A stretch of 64,000 bases of DNA from Caldisericia bacterium (GCA_017992475.1 JAGOOO010000002.1:88239-152238), one strand, 5' to 3'; counted from the first letter of the stretch, positions 7,991-16,284 are shown. Numbers and translations: made by a program. The notes: a model not told the origin generated them from the sequence alone.

Positions 7991-8031
7991 GGTATTGATT
8001 GTAACGTAATAAGCTGGTTACAATCAATACC
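7991..8031. promoter_or_regulatory. Perfect 15-bp inverted repeat carrying mirror-image promoters between pspA and the ABC exporter
   Basis: GGTATTGATTGTAAC at 7991-8005 is repeated as its exact reverse complement at 8017-8031, with an 11-bp centre. Each arm holds TTGATT, a -35-like box for one direction, and TACAAT, a -10-like box for the other. On the plus strand TTGATT 7995-8000, an 18-bp spacer and TACAAT 8019-8024 form a promoter. On the minus strand the mirror boxes at 8022-8027 and 7998-8003 form the same promoter for pspA, giving a 5' end near 7990 just before its ribosome-binding site. The site could also be the operator of a dimeric regulator that controls both genes together. Confidence 0.6.
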
Positions 8032-8040
8032 CTTATACAC

Positions 8041-8069
8041 TTGATACCAAAAAGTATTTGTGGCAATAT
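8041..8069 (+). promoter_or_regulatory. Candidate leaderless promoter for the ABC exporter
   Basis: TTGATA 8041-8046, a 17-bp spacer and CAATAT 8064-8069 are followed 7 nt later by GTG 8077, the same geometry seen at other genes in this window that lack a ribosome-binding site. It competes with the palindrome promoter at 7995-8024. The -10 match is weak. Confidence 0.35.
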
Positions 8070-8076
8070 TTGCCCC

Positions 8077-9831
8077 GTGACTACATTCCAATATTATTCT
8101 AGATTGCTTAAGCCATACAGATGGAAATATGTTTTGGCCATGATCGGCGTTTTGGTGAACACCTCAGACATGCTTGTTCCAATGTTTATTTCAACAAGCA
8201 TTGATGCTGCATATCTTAAGAAACCAGATGCAAAATATATAATTTTGTCGGCTTTGCTTTGGGTTGTTGGCATTGCTGTTGTGAGGTCCTTTACGTTTGT
8301 AGCCAGCAGGTACACACTTGTTGGTGTATCAAGACACACAGCTTATGATCTGAGAAACACCATCTATGATAAAATCTTGAGATTGCCTGACAAATTTTTT
8401 GTCGGGATGTCTACAGGTGAAATAATGAACAGGGCATCTTCTGATGTCCAGTCTATCACGATGTTTCTTGGTATGGGTGGAAATCTTTTCCCAAACGCTG
8501 TTTTGAGAACAGTACTTGGTACGATATTGATGATATCAATATCATGGAAGCTTGCCATACCAATTTTACTTTTTGTGCCGGTACTCTTCTTCATCGAATA
8601 TCTTTTTGGAAAAAAGATATTCAAGCTTTACAAGATTCTTCAGGACTATTCTGACAAAGTTGTAAGCAGAGTGCAGGAAAACTACTCTGGTGCCAGAACT
8701 GTAAGATCGTACAACCAGGGAGATCATGAGAAGAGGATGTACAAGGGAATGATGGACAAATACGTTCAGACCATCAAACCTCTCAATATAATGGATGCCC
8801 TCTTCTGGCCTGTCCTGAACATGGCAAGCTGGATGCCAATACTGGTAATCCTTTGGTATGGTGGTGTTTTATATATGAAAGGCCAGTTGACCCTTGGTGG
8901 TCTGTCTGCCTTTATCGCCTATGTCAGTCTCATGATCTGGCCAATCATCAATCTTGGATGGGTAACAAATCTTTACCAAAGGTCAAATGCTTCGCTCAAG
9001 AGGATTGTTGAGATCACAGAAGTTGTTCCTGATATCAAATCTCCACAAAACCCATACAAACCAGAAACCATTGAGGGAAACATAGAGCTGAAAGATGTCA
9101 AATTGTCTTATGGTACAAACATCAACTCCATAGACGGAATCTCCATTACTATTCCAAAAGGGCAGGTTGTGGGTGTTGTTGGCCCGGTTGGTTCGGGGAA
9201 AAGCTCTTTTGGAAAACTTTTGCTTAGAGTCTGGGACTCTGATTCTGGCGAAGTGAGCATTGATGGTGTTGATATAAAAAAGTGGGACCTCAAGATGCTC
9301 AGGAAATCTTTTGGCTATGTTCCGCAAGACAATTTCCTTTTCTCCACTTCAATTGGAGAAAACATAGCTTTTGCTAAACCTGATGCCACCAAAGAAGAAA
9401 TCGAAAAAGTGGCAGAGATGGTCCAGATAAAGGACGAGATCGAGAAGTTCCCACAAAGCTTTGATACAGTGGTTGGTGAAAGGGGAGTAACGCTTTCTGG
9501 TGGACAAAGGCAAAGAGTCGCTATTGCAAGAGCACTGCTTCTTGATCCACCGATGATGCTTCTGGATGATCCTTTGTCTGCGGTCGATACTTCGACTGAG
9601 GACGCAATCATTGATACGCTTAAACCGATAATAAAGGGCAGAACAACAATAATAATCGCCCACAGGGTAAGCGCAATGAGGCTTGCCGATAGGATCGTTG
9701 TTCTTGACAAGGGAAGGATTGTGGAGGATGGCACTCACCAGGAGTTGATGACAAAAGGCGGTTATTACGCTGATCTTGTTGAAAAACAGAGACTGGCCAC
9801 TCAGATAGGCCAGGAGGGCATCGATGCCTGA
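8077..9831 (+). CDS. ABC exporter half, degenerate-site subunit (TMD-NBD)
   Basis: An N-terminal six-helix type IV exporter membrane domain (about residues 10-310) is followed by an ATPase domain. Walker A is GPVGSGKSS and the signature is LSGGQRQR. The residue after Walker B is Asp rather than Glu (LLDDPLSAVD), so this half would contribute the degenerate, non-hydrolysing site. This is the TM287/LmrC-like partner of a heterodimeric exporter; the partner is the overlapping gene at 9824. I chose GTG 8077 because the protein then begins MTTFQYYSRLLKPYRWKY, as exporters do; TTG 8041 in frame is the alternative. Substrate is unknown: lipids or drugs are usual. The divergent pspA suggests an envelope-stress setting. 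Confidence 0.88.
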   Translation: MTTFQYYSRLLKPYRWKYVLAMIGVLVNTSDMLVPMFISTSIDAAYLKKPDAKYIILSALLWVVGIAVVRSFTFVASRYTLVGVSRHTAYDLRNTIYDKILRLPDKFFVGMSTGEIMNRASSDVQSITMFLGMGGNLFPNAVLRTVLGTILMISISWKLAIPILLFVPVLFFIEYLFGKKIFKLYKILQDYSDKVVSRVQENYSGARTVRSYNQGDHEKRMYKGMMDKYVQTIKPLNIMDALFWPVLNMASWMPILVILWYGGVLYMKGQLTLGGLSAFIAYVSLMIWPIINLGWVTNLYQRSNASLKRIVEITEVVPDIKSPQNPYKPETIEGNIELKDVKLSYGTNINSIDGISITIPKGQVVGVVGPVGSGKSSFGKLLLRVWDSDSGEVSIDGVDIKKWDLKMLRKSFGYVPQDNFLFSTSIGENIAFAKPDATKEEIEKVAEMVQIKDEIEKFPQSFDTVVGERGVTLSGGQRQRVAIARALLLDPPMMLLDDPLSAVDTSTEDAIIDTLKPIIKGRTTIIIAHRVSAMRLADRIVVLDKGRIVEDGTHQELMTKGGYYADLVEKQRLATQIGQEGIDA

Positions 9832-11608
9832 GTATATACACGAAGAAGAAGCCCTTGGAAAAGCTTATGATTCAAGGCTCATAAAAAGACTTCTAAAATA
9901 TCTGAAGCCATACGTCGGCAAAACAATTCTTTCTTTGCTAATGCTCGTTTTCTGGACGGCCCTGAGGCTTGCTTCGCCGATAATTATGAAGCTTGCTCTT
10001 GATAAATACATTAGCAAAGGGGACATCAAAGGCCTAGGAATTCTTATGCTTGCGATGTTTACCCTGATTATCTTCCAGTCCATTGTCAGGTATTATCAGA
10101 TCCTTATCATGTCTTTCATTGGTCAGTATCTCATGAGGGACATGAGGCGCCAGATTTTTGACAAATTGCAAGACATTCAGATGTCATTTTTTGACCACAA
10201 TCCAGTTGGAAGGCTTATCACCAGAATAACATCAGATGTTGACGCGATTTACGAGTTTCTGACTCAGGGCATAATAACCCTCATAACAGACGTGACGATC
10301 GTTATCGGTTCTACAATAATGCTCTTCATCCTCCAGCCAACACTTGCGCTTATCGCTGTTTCGATTATGCCCCCAATGATGGTTGCGGCAGTGGTATTCA
10401 AGAATCTGGCAACCAAGTTTTACAGGGAGGTCAGGGTCAAAACAGCAAAGGTCAATGCTTTCCTACAGGAGAGCATCACTGGTGTTCGTACTATCCAGTG
10501 GAGTGGCAGGGAAGACATAAACAAAGGCATGTTTGCCAAAATTTCCGGAGAGCTCAAAGGCAGCCAGCTCAAGGCTGTTCTTAACTATACAGTTTTCTTC
10601 CAGGCAATTGACCTGTTCGAAACAGTTGCAACGGGTTTTGTTGTCTGGTATGGAAGCTTACTGGTACTCAAGGTGGCAATAACTGTCGGACTTCTTGTGG
10701 CTTTTACATCGTACCTGAAGGAATTCTATGCCTCGATGTATGATATATCTGACCATTTCAACACCATGCAGGAAGCGATGACCTCTTCAGAGAGAATATT
10801 CAAGCTTCTTGATGAACCCGTTGTCATAAAAGAAAAAGTTGATGCCATCTGGCCGGAAGAACCAATCAATGGCCATGTTGAATTTCAGGATGTACAACTG
10901 GAATATCAGCCCGGTCAGCCTGTCCTTAAGGGCGTGTCGTTTGAAGTAAAACCAGGCCAGAAAGTGGCCGTTGTCGGGCCAACTGGTGCCGGTAAGTCCA
11001 GTATAATCAGTCTTCTCTCAAGACTGTATGACATCCAGGGCGGGGACATAAAGATAGATGGCCACTCAATATACAACCTCAAACTAGGCTATCTGAGGAG
11101 CCAGATTTCTGTTGTGCTTCAGGACCCATTCATCTTTTCAGGCCCAATCATTGACAATATAACTCTCCTCTCGCCTATCAGCAGGGAAAGAGCCAGAGAA
11201 GCAGCCAGGCTTGTCGGCGCCGAAGATTTCATCCTTAAACTGCCTGAAGGGTATGACTATGTTCTGACCGAAAGAGGGGCAACACTCTCTGTTGGTCAGC
11301 GTCAGCTCCTTTCATTCGCCAGGGCAATTGCCCATGACCCAAGAATACTTGTCCTAGATGAGGCGACAAGCTCTATCGACACGGCCTCTGAAACGCTGAT
11401 CCAGGAGGCCATGAAAAACATGATGGCTGGCAGGACCTCGATTGTTGTGGCCCACAGACTCTCAACCATCAAGGATGCCGATCTTGTGCTGGTTATCTCT
11501 GATGGAAAGATTGCAGAGAGCGGATCACACGATGAGCTTTTGAAAAGGGGTGGAATGTACAAGACCCTTTATGAGCTCCAGTTCAAGGCCCAGGAAAGAA
11601 ACTCATAA
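9824..11608 (+). CDS. ABC exporter half, canonical-site subunit (TMD-NBD)
   Basis: This 594-residue subunit has the same layout as its partner, with the membrane domain in about the first 330 residues. Walker A is GPTGAGKSS. Walker B keeps the catalytic glutamate (ILVLDEATSSID), but the signature motif is LSVGQ instead of LSGGQ. In heterodimeric exporters the active ATP site pairs the Walker motifs of this subunit with the intact LSGGQ of the other one, which is exactly the arrangement here. The ATG lies 8 bases inside the end of the first subunit gene, so the two are co-translated. A strong GC hairpin follows the stop. Confidence 0.9.
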   Translation: MPEYIHEEEALGKAYDSRLIKRLLKYLKPYVGKTILSLLMLVFWTALRLASPIIMKLALDKYISKGDIKGLGILMLAMFTLIIFQSIVRYYQILIMSFIGQYLMRDMRRQIFDKLQDIQMSFFDHNPVGRLITRITSDVDAIYEFLTQGIITLITDVTIVIGSTIMLFILQPTLALIAVSIMPPMMVAAVVFKNLATKFYREVRVKTAKVNAFLQESITGVRTIQWSGREDINKGMFAKISGELKGSQLKAVLNYTVFFQAIDLFETVATGFVVWYGSLLVLKVAITVGLLVAFTSYLKEFYASMYDISDHFNTMQEAMTSSERIFKLLDEPVVIKEKVDAIWPEEPINGHVEFQDVQLEYQPGQPVLKGVSFEVKPGQKVAVVGPTGAGKSSIISLLSRLYDIQGGDIKIDGHSIYNLKLGYLRSQISVVLQDPFIFSGPIIDNITLLSPISRERAREAARLVGAEDFILKLPEGYDYVLTERGATLSVGQRQLLSFARAIAHDPRILVLDEATSSIDTASETLIQEAMKNMMAGRTSIVVAHRLSTIKDADLVLVISDGKIAESGSHDELLKRGGMYKTLYELQFKAQERNS

Positions 11609-11617
11609 CAAAGTAAA

Positions 11618-11642
11618 ACAGCCCCTCTCTTGGAGGGGCTGT
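11618..11642 (+). terminator. Hairpin after the ABC exporter operon
   Basis: A perfect 10-bp stem (ACAGCCCCTC / GAGGGGCTGT) with a 5-nt loop begins 9 bases after the stop codon. There is no T-run directly after it, so it may be an imperfect terminator or an mRNA 3'-end stabiliser. Confidence 0.5.
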
Positions 11643-11699
11643 TGGAAAACGAATGCCAAATTTTTTCTTCAGAGAGTAAACAAAACTATTCAGATCGTT

Positions 11700-11945
11700 C
11701 CCTTTCTTGGTAAATGGAAAGCCACTCGAATCCTTCTCTCTCCAAGCAGATGAGAAATTACTCAAATCCTTCCCCCTCCTCAGAGCAAGTAGGAAATCAC
11801 TCAGATCCTTCTCCCGAAGGGAGAAGGAAAAAGGATGAGGGGGTTTTAAAAACCTTCAAAACCACCCAAAAACCACCTCACCCGAACCCTCTCCTGGAAG
11901 GAGAGGGGCAAAAATGGGAGCCTTTTTCCTGAAAAAAGGGTTTGT
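11700..11945. repeat. Non-coding block of short degenerate repeats and hairpins
   Basis: Three imperfect copies of a unit close to GAAATCACTCAGATCCTTC lie about 35-40 bp apart (near 11717, 11752 and 11791), with a weaker one near 11690. They are followed by two compact palindromes: TCCTTCTCCC-GAA-GGGAGAAGGA at 11806-11828 and CCCTCTCCT-GGA-AGGAGAGGG at 11887-11907. A C-rich, coding-free stretch joins them. This is the look of an interspersed chromosomal repeat of the kind that carries CCCTCTCC-type stems. No gene can be supported in the interval. Confidence 0.6.
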
Positions 11946-11951
11946 ATTTAA

Positions 11952-12263
11952 TCAGATGAGCGTGACCACAAAACCTATAACTGCCCCGCCAACTGCACCT
12001 GTTCCGATGATTGGCGCATAGACCCTTGTGATTATTGCAGATGGAAGGCTGAGCACGAGGCCCACCAGAAAACCTGTCAGGATTGGGTTGATGCCCAATT
12101 CCAGGTTTGGGATGATAAATCCGATTGCAAAGCGGTCAATGAAAGCTGAAGAGATGGCCTCTGCTTTGCGGCGCGCATCTGGATATTTCATTGGCAGCAT
12201 GACGATGATGTCCAGGAGGCCAAAAACCAGTCCGCATAATAATCCCAAGTATATTTTGTTCAT
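11952..12263 (-). CDS. Small multi-pass membrane protein, unknown
   Basis: The 103 residues contain three or four hydrophobic segments (about 4-24, 43-55, 60-80, 84-102) rich in glycine, with one basic loop (KYPDARRKAEA) between the first two. I do not recognise the family. The ATG has no ribosome-binding site. Instead a promoter-like TTGTAT/CATAAT pair ends 6 nt before it, suggesting a leaderless message. It is separated by more than 200 bp from the next operon. Confidence 0.6.
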   Translation of the reverse strand: MNKIYLGLLCGLVFGLLDIIVMLPMKYPDARRKAEAISSAFIDRFAIGFIIPNLELGINPILTGFLVGLVLSLPSAIITRVYAPIIGTGAVGGAVIGFVVTLI

Positions 12264-12269
12264 GTTTTG

Positions 12270-12298
12270 ATTATGGCTGGCTTGTTTTCAAAATACAA
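12270..12298 (-). promoter_or_regulatory. Leaderless promoter for the 11952-12263 gene
   Basis: Read on the minus strand: TTGTAT (12293-12298), a 17-bp spacer, CATAAT (12270-12275), then 6 nt to ATG 12263. Confidence 0.5.
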
Positions 12299-12442
12299 CA
12301 ATCTGGATTTTTTGTGCAAGTTTGTTTTGGGAACTTCCAATGCCCTGGTAGTACAAATTTGAGTAATAGTTAAGAGAGAACCTTGGATAAATTTCTAAGA
12401 TTATTCCAAATCCTCAGCATTTTTGAGATTGATTTTTCAAAT

Positions 12443-12474
12443 AAAAAAGCCGGAGGCGAAACCTCCGGCTTTTT
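12443..12474 (-). terminator. Intrinsic terminator of the por operon (bidirectional form)
   Basis: GCCGGAGG / CCTCCGGC stem (12449-12456 and 12462-12469) with a 5-nt loop, flanked by A6 and T5, so it can end transcription in either direction. It lies 20 bases past the PorB stop codon. Confidence 0.85.
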
Positions 12475-12494
12475 GGTTCTCTGAAGAGAGGCTA

Positions 12495-13394
12495 TCAGAC
12501 AAGCCCGAATTTTTCGATGTTTGCGTCGGCAATTACCTGAATTTGTGCGATGACCTTTTTGCCTTCGTCTGATTTGAGCAGGTGCCTGAAACGGCTCTGG
12601 GTCTTGAGGTAGTCTTCCACTGGGACTTTTTTGGCGATTTTCTGGACTTTTACAAGCTGCCCGTCTTCGTATTCGATGACAGGGAAAAGACCTGTATTTA
12701 CAGCAAGTTTTGCGATCTCGACTGCTTTGTCCGAATCAAAACCCCAACCAAGTGGGCATGGGGCGTGGAAATGGATGTAGGACGGGCCGACTGTTTCGAC
12801 AGCCTTTTTCACCTTGCGCTCAAGGTCCTTCGGGTTGGCAAGGCTCACTGTGGCTACATATTTGACCCTGTGTGCGTTGGCAATAGCGATCATGTCTTTT
12901 TTGAGGGTTTGGTTGCCCATGGACTCCGAGCCGGATGGGGAGGTGGTTGTGCTTGCATTGAATGGGGTTTGCGAGGAGCGCTGGATGCCTGTGTTCATGT
13001 ATGCCTCGTTGTCCAGGCAGACGTAAAGAATATTGTGTCCCCTCTCCCACATTCCGGAGATGCAGCCTATTCCAATGTCGGCTGTTGCGCCATCGCCGCC
13101 CATTGCCACGACCTTGATGCCGGTTTTGCCTCTTGCTTTGAGGGCTACCTCTACACCAGATGCGATTGCGGAGCTGTTCTCAAAGAGCGAATGCACCCAC
13201 GGCACTTCCCAGGCGGACTGTGGATATTTTGAGGTGAAAATCTCGGAACAACCCGTTGCGTTGGCAACTATACAGTTTGGGCCGATTGCATCGATAATCA
13301 GCCTCATGCCTAGTGCTTCACCGCAACCTGCACAGGCGGTGTGGCCAGGGGCCAGAAGGTGCTTTTTCATCAGTTTTTGCTTAAGGTCTTCCAT
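12495..13394 (-). CDS. porB: Pyruvate (2-oxoacid):ferredoxin oxidoreductase, beta subunit
   Basis: This 299-residue TPP-binding subunit has CAGCGEALG near the N-terminus, a further cluster cysteine in ATGCSEIF, and the TPP/Mg motif GGDGATADIG...DNEAYMNTG. The late cysteine in APCPLGW matches the fourth cluster ligand of PorB/VorB proteins. Product: pyruvate (or another 2-oxoacid) plus CoA to acyl-CoA and CO2 with reduced ferredoxin. The start is ATG 13394, overlapping the PorA stop (TAATG); an upstream in-frame extension exists but overlaps porA. Last gene of a four-gene operon in the order C-D-A-B. Pyruvate is the likeliest substrate, not proven. Confidence 0.92.
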   Translation of the reverse strand: MEDLKQKLMKKHLLAPGHTACAGCGEALGMRLIIDAIGPNCIVANATGCSEIFTSKYPQSAWEVPWVHSLFENSSAIASGVEVALKARGKTGIKVVAMGGDGATADIGIGCISGMWERGHNILYVCLDNEAYMNTGIQRSSQTPFNASTTTSPSGSESMGNQTLKKDMIAIANAHRVKYVATVSLANPKDLERKVKKAVETVGPSYIHFHAPCPLGWGFDSDKAVEIAKLAVNTGLFPVIEYEDGQLVKVQKIAKKVPVEDYLKTQSRFRHLLKSDEGKKVIAQIQVIADANIEKFGLV

Positions 13395-14566
13395 TATTCC
13401 TCCAGAAGGTCCGGCCTGAGCCCGACCCATTCGGAACGGTGGGTCCCGGGGTTTGGCCTGTTGATCATTCCGATTATCTCGTCTTCATGGATGTCCCTGC
13501 CACCGAGGCCGTAGATAAAGCTGTCAATTGCTGGCGGATTGGATATTCCATAAAGGGCGGCCCTGATTTCTGAGCCAAGGATTTCTCCATAACCTGCGGA
13601 CATTGCTCTGTCCATGACAATGACGTGCTTCTTTCCAGAAAGGGCTTCCTTGACTTTTTCGGTCGGGAATGGTCTGAAGGTCTTGATCTTGAGGAGGCCA
13701 ACTTTTTGGCCTTTGCCCCTGAGCGTGTCAACAGCTTCTTCGGCAAGACCAGTGATTGAGCCCATGGCAACAACGACAGTATCGGCATCATCAAGCTTGT
13801 AGCTTCTTATGAGACCGCCCGACGGCCTTCCAAATTTCTTCTCAAATGATGCAGCAACTTCCTCGATTACCTTTGTGGATTCGAGGTTGGCCTTGTGCAT
13901 CTGGTATCTGACGTCCATGTGGTATGCTGGCTCGGTGAAGCAACCCATTGTTATTGGGTTGGCCGGGTCGAGCACCTGGAATGGCTTGTAGGAGCCAAGA
14001 TATTCATCAACAAGTTTCTGGTCCGGAATGTTTACTGGTTCGAAGGTGTGGGTGATGAGGAAACCATCAACGTTGACCATGTATGGTAGCTGGACCCTCT
14101 CGTCTTCGGCTATCTTGTAACCCATGATGTGAAGATCAAGCGATTCTTGTGCGTCTTCGGCAAATCCCATGATAAAACCGCTGTCGCGCATGAGCATTGC
14201 ATCCTGCTGGTCAGACCAGATGGAAAGCGGTGCTGAAAGCGACCTGTTTGCACAGCACATTACGAGTGGAAGTCTCATTCCAGCGCAGTTGTAGAGCACC
14301 TCGAGCATGAGTGCCAGGCCCTGGGATGTTGTTGCAGTGTAGGCCCTGGAGCCGCCTGCAAGGGCGCCAAGAACGACCGATGCGGCACCAAACTCGGACT
14401 CGGTATTGACGAATTCGGTTTTGAGCTGGCCATCGGCGACCATTTTGGCGAGGTCCTCGACTATGTGCGTCTGTGGGGTGATTGGATATGCAGAGATGAC
14501 GCCTGGCCTGCAAAGGGCGGCGCCGTGGGCTATTGCCAAGCTTCCTTCGATGAGTTCAATTGCCAT
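13394..14566 (-). CDS. porA: Pyruvate (2-oxoacid):ferredoxin oxidoreductase, alpha subunit
   Basis: This 390-residue protein has AYPITPQTHIVE near residue 25 (the YPITP motif), then the STEFGA-type substrate region (VNTESEFGAASV) and the domain II Rossmann-like part after about 250 (VVVAMGSITGLAEEAVD). Together with PorB it forms the catalytic pair; CoA- and ferredoxin-binding functions are on the separate porC and porD. It starts one base inside the PorD stop codon region and overlaps PorB at the other end, so all four subunits are coupled. Confidence 0.93.
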   Translation of the reverse strand: MAIELIEGSLAIAHGAALCRPGVISAYPITPQTHIVEDLAKMVADGQLKTEFVNTESEFGAASVVLGALAGGSRAYTATTSQGLALMLEVLYNCAGMRLPLVMCCANRSLSAPLSIWSDQQDAMLMRDSGFIMGFAEDAQESLDLHIMGYKIAEDERVQLPYMVNVDGFLITHTFEPVNIPDQKLVDEYLGSYKPFQVLDPANPITMGCFTEPAYHMDVRYQMHKANLESTKVIEEVAASFEKKFGRPSGGLIRSYKLDDADTVVVAMGSITGLAEEAVDTLRGKGQKVGLLKIKTFRPFPTEKVKEALSGKKHVIVMDRAMSAGYGEILGSEIRAALYGISNPPAIDSFIYGLGGRDIHEDEIIGMINRPNPGTHRSEWVGLRPDLLEE

Positions 14567-14832
14567 TATCTCACCTCCAGGAGCATTTCAATGCATTTTA
14601 CTGGGCAAATGTTTGCACAAATTCCGCAACCTTTGCAATAATCAAGATCTGCATCGTATTTGTGTTCTTTGTCCCCAAAAATTATCCCTTCCGGGCAGTA
14701 TGTTTCGCATGTTCCGCATGCGATACACTTTGCGTGGTCAAATTTTGGGTAATAGTTGCGCCAAGAGCCGGTTTTGTTTTCTTTTGATGTTCCGGGCTTG
14801 ACGTTAATTCCTGGTTTCAACATCTTGCTCAT
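14566..14832 (-). CDS. porD: Pyruvate:ferredoxin oxidoreductase delta subunit, 2[4Fe-4S] ferredoxin
   Basis: This 88-residue ferredoxin-like subunit has two CX2CX2CX3CP motifs, CIACGTCETYCP and CKGCGICANICP, which bind two [4Fe-4S] clusters that carry electrons from the PorB site to soluble ferredoxin. The N-terminal 30 residues (KPGTSKENKTGSWRNYYP) are the usual PorD extension that wraps onto the enzyme. It overlaps porC upstream by 4 bases. Confidence 0.94.
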   Translation of the reverse strand: MSKMLKPGINVKPGTSKENKTGSWRNYYPKFDHAKCIACGTCETYCPEGIIFGDKEHKYDADLDYCKGCGICANICPVKCIEMLLEVR

Positions 14833-15374
14833 TTGGCCTCCTTTGCCGCATTGTAGGCCTTCCTGCAGGCCCTGGCGTTTTTTTCGCCAAGCTCGCCTGG
14901 GAACCTTTCCTTGACGGCCTTTTCGACCGATTCAATTTTAATGAGCCCTGTGGCTCCGGCAAATGCACCGATCATTACGGTGTTCGGGATTGGTCTGCCA
15001 ATTTCTTCTACGGCAATTTCCAGTGCCGGGACAGTTATTATCCTGGCCTTTGTTTTAAGGCCAAGCTCTTCCGGTTTTTTTGCCGTATTGACGATCACGA
15101 GGCCATCTTCCTTGAGTCCGAACAGAAGATCGACAACACCGATCAAAGTTGGGTCCTGGATGATCAGGAAATCTGGATGAAGGATCTGGGCCCTTGTCCT
15201 GATTTTCTTGTCAGAAATTCTGGCGAAGGCCTGAATGGGCGCACCTTTGCGCTCGGAACCGAAGCTTGGGAATGCCTGGGAATTCTGTCCGTCCAGGAAT
15301 GCCGCAACAGCAAGGATTTCCGAAGCGGTGACGCACCCTTGACCTCCGCGGCCGTGAATGCGTATCTCTTTCAT
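14829..15374 (-). CDS. porC: Pyruvate:ferredoxin oxidoreductase gamma subunit
   Basis: This 181-residue protein starts with IHGRGGQGCVTASEIL, the glycine-rich motif of the gamma domain, and includes the AFPSFGSERKGAPIQAF segment that is highly conserved in PorC. It contributes to CoA binding in the assembled enzyme. First gene of the por operon, with a good ribosome-binding site (GGAAAGGTG) before ATG 15374. The sirtuin gene is divergent, sharing about 80 bp of upstream DNA. Confidence 0.92.
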   Translation of the reverse strand: MKEIRIHGRGGQGCVTASEILAVAAFLDGQNSQAFPSFGSERKGAPIQAFARISDKKIRTRAQILHPDFLIIQDPTLIGVVDLLFGLKEDGLVIVNTAKKPEELGLKTKARIITVPALEIAVEEIGRPIPNTVMIGAFAGATGLIKIESVEKAVKERFPGELGEKNARACRKAYNAAKEAK

Positions 15375-15392
15375 TTTTTCTCACCTTTCCAA

Positions 15393-15421
15393 TTGTATTA
15401 TGAGCCACGGTGGATTATAAA
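15393..15421 (+). promoter_or_regulatory. Promoter for the sirtuin gene
   Basis: TTGTAT 15393-15398, a 17-bp spacer and TATAAA 15416-15421. The predicted message starts near 15428 and carries AGGGTGG as ribosome-binding site. Confidence 0.5.
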
Positions 15422-15457
15422 CACAAAGGCACTTTATCAAAGGGTGGTATGGTAAAC

Positions 15458-16192
15458 ATGGACGAAATAAAAAATGCCGTTGATTTGCTGTTAAAAGCTG
15501 GCAGGGTTTCGGCCCTTACGGGGGCTGGGATGTCTGCCGAGAGTGGAATACAGACTTTCCGTGACAAAGATGGCGTCTGGACAAAGATGGATCCGATGAA
15601 ATGGGCAACCAGAGAGGGCTATCTTGAAAATCCGAAACTAGTGTGGGAATGGTATGAAGCAAGAAGAAACCAGGTGAAGAACTCAAAGCCGAATGATGGA
15701 CATTGTGCAATGGCAGAATTTGAGAACATTTTCGGTCATTTTTCGGTTGCTACACAAAATATAGATGGATTTCACAAGCTCTCTGGTTCAAAAAACGTGC
15801 ATGAGCTTCATGGCAATATATTCAGGAACAAGTGCTTTGATGAAGACAAAATGCTTGAAGAACTTGATGAAACAAGCATTCCACCAAGATGCCCATATTG
15901 TGGCGCTTTGGCCAGGCCTGATGTGGTGTGGTTTGGGGAGATACTACCGCAAGAAGTTTGGGAGGCTGCTTTTGATGATGCAAAAAACTCTGATTTCTAC
16001 ATGGTGGTTGGTACTTCGGGAACTGTCTATCCTGCCGCTGGCCTTGCCGGGATTGCAAAAAAGAATGGCGCAAAAGTGATAATTATAAATCCTGAAGACT
16101 CCGAGATTGATTTGCTGGCAGATGTTTTAATAAAGGGCAAGTCGGGAGAAGTTCTGCCAGAAATTCTCAGAGGGCTCCAGACCAGTAAATAG
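15458..16192 (+). CDS. Sir2-family NAD-dependent protein deacylase (class III-like)
   Basis: The sirtuin core is intact: GAGMSAESGIQTFRD near residue 25, TQNIDGFH for NAD/ribose binding, and the catalytic histidine in ELHGN. The YEARR segment supplies the Tyr-x-x-Arg pair that class III sirtuins (SIRT5, CobB) use to bind succinyl- or malonyl-lysine. The zinc module is degenerate: NKC is followed by FDEDK rather than a second cysteine, and only CPYC is complete, leaving three cysteines. I use ATG 15458 because it lies 10 nt after AGGGTGG; ATG 15449 is only 1 nt after it. The gene is alone, divergent from porC. Function in reversing acyl-CoA-driven lysine acylation is inference. Confidence 0.87.
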   Translation: MDEIKNAVDLLLKAGRVSALTGAGMSAESGIQTFRDKDGVWTKMDPMKWATREGYLENPKLVWEWYEARRNQVKNSKPNDGHCAMAEFENIFGHFSVATQNIDGFHKLSGSKNVHELHGNIFRNKCFDEDKMLEELDETSIPPRCPYCGALARPDVVWFGEILPQEVWEAAFDDAKNSDFYMVVGTSGTVYPAAGLAGIAKKNGAKVIIINPEDSEIDLLADVLIKGKSGEVLPEILRGLQTSK

Positions 16193-16255
16193 CCAGGATT
16201 ACCCATAAAGGTTTCAAAGGGATTTTTCTGCTCTCTACCAACTTTTGGCAAAAGA

Positions 16256-16284
16256 TTGACAAAGCCTTCTTTTGGAAATAACTT
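16256..16284 (+). promoter_or_regulatory. Candidate promoter for the FecR-like gene
   Basis: TTGACA 16256-16261, a 17-bp spacer and TAACTT 16279-16284; the -35 is perfect, the -10 weak. A ribosome-binding site CCAGGAGG precedes ATG 16316. Confidence 0.4.

Noticed and set aside
12582..13232. Plus-strand open frame opposite porB
   Set aside because: Complement of the well-supported PorB gene with no ribosome-binding site and no family resemblance.
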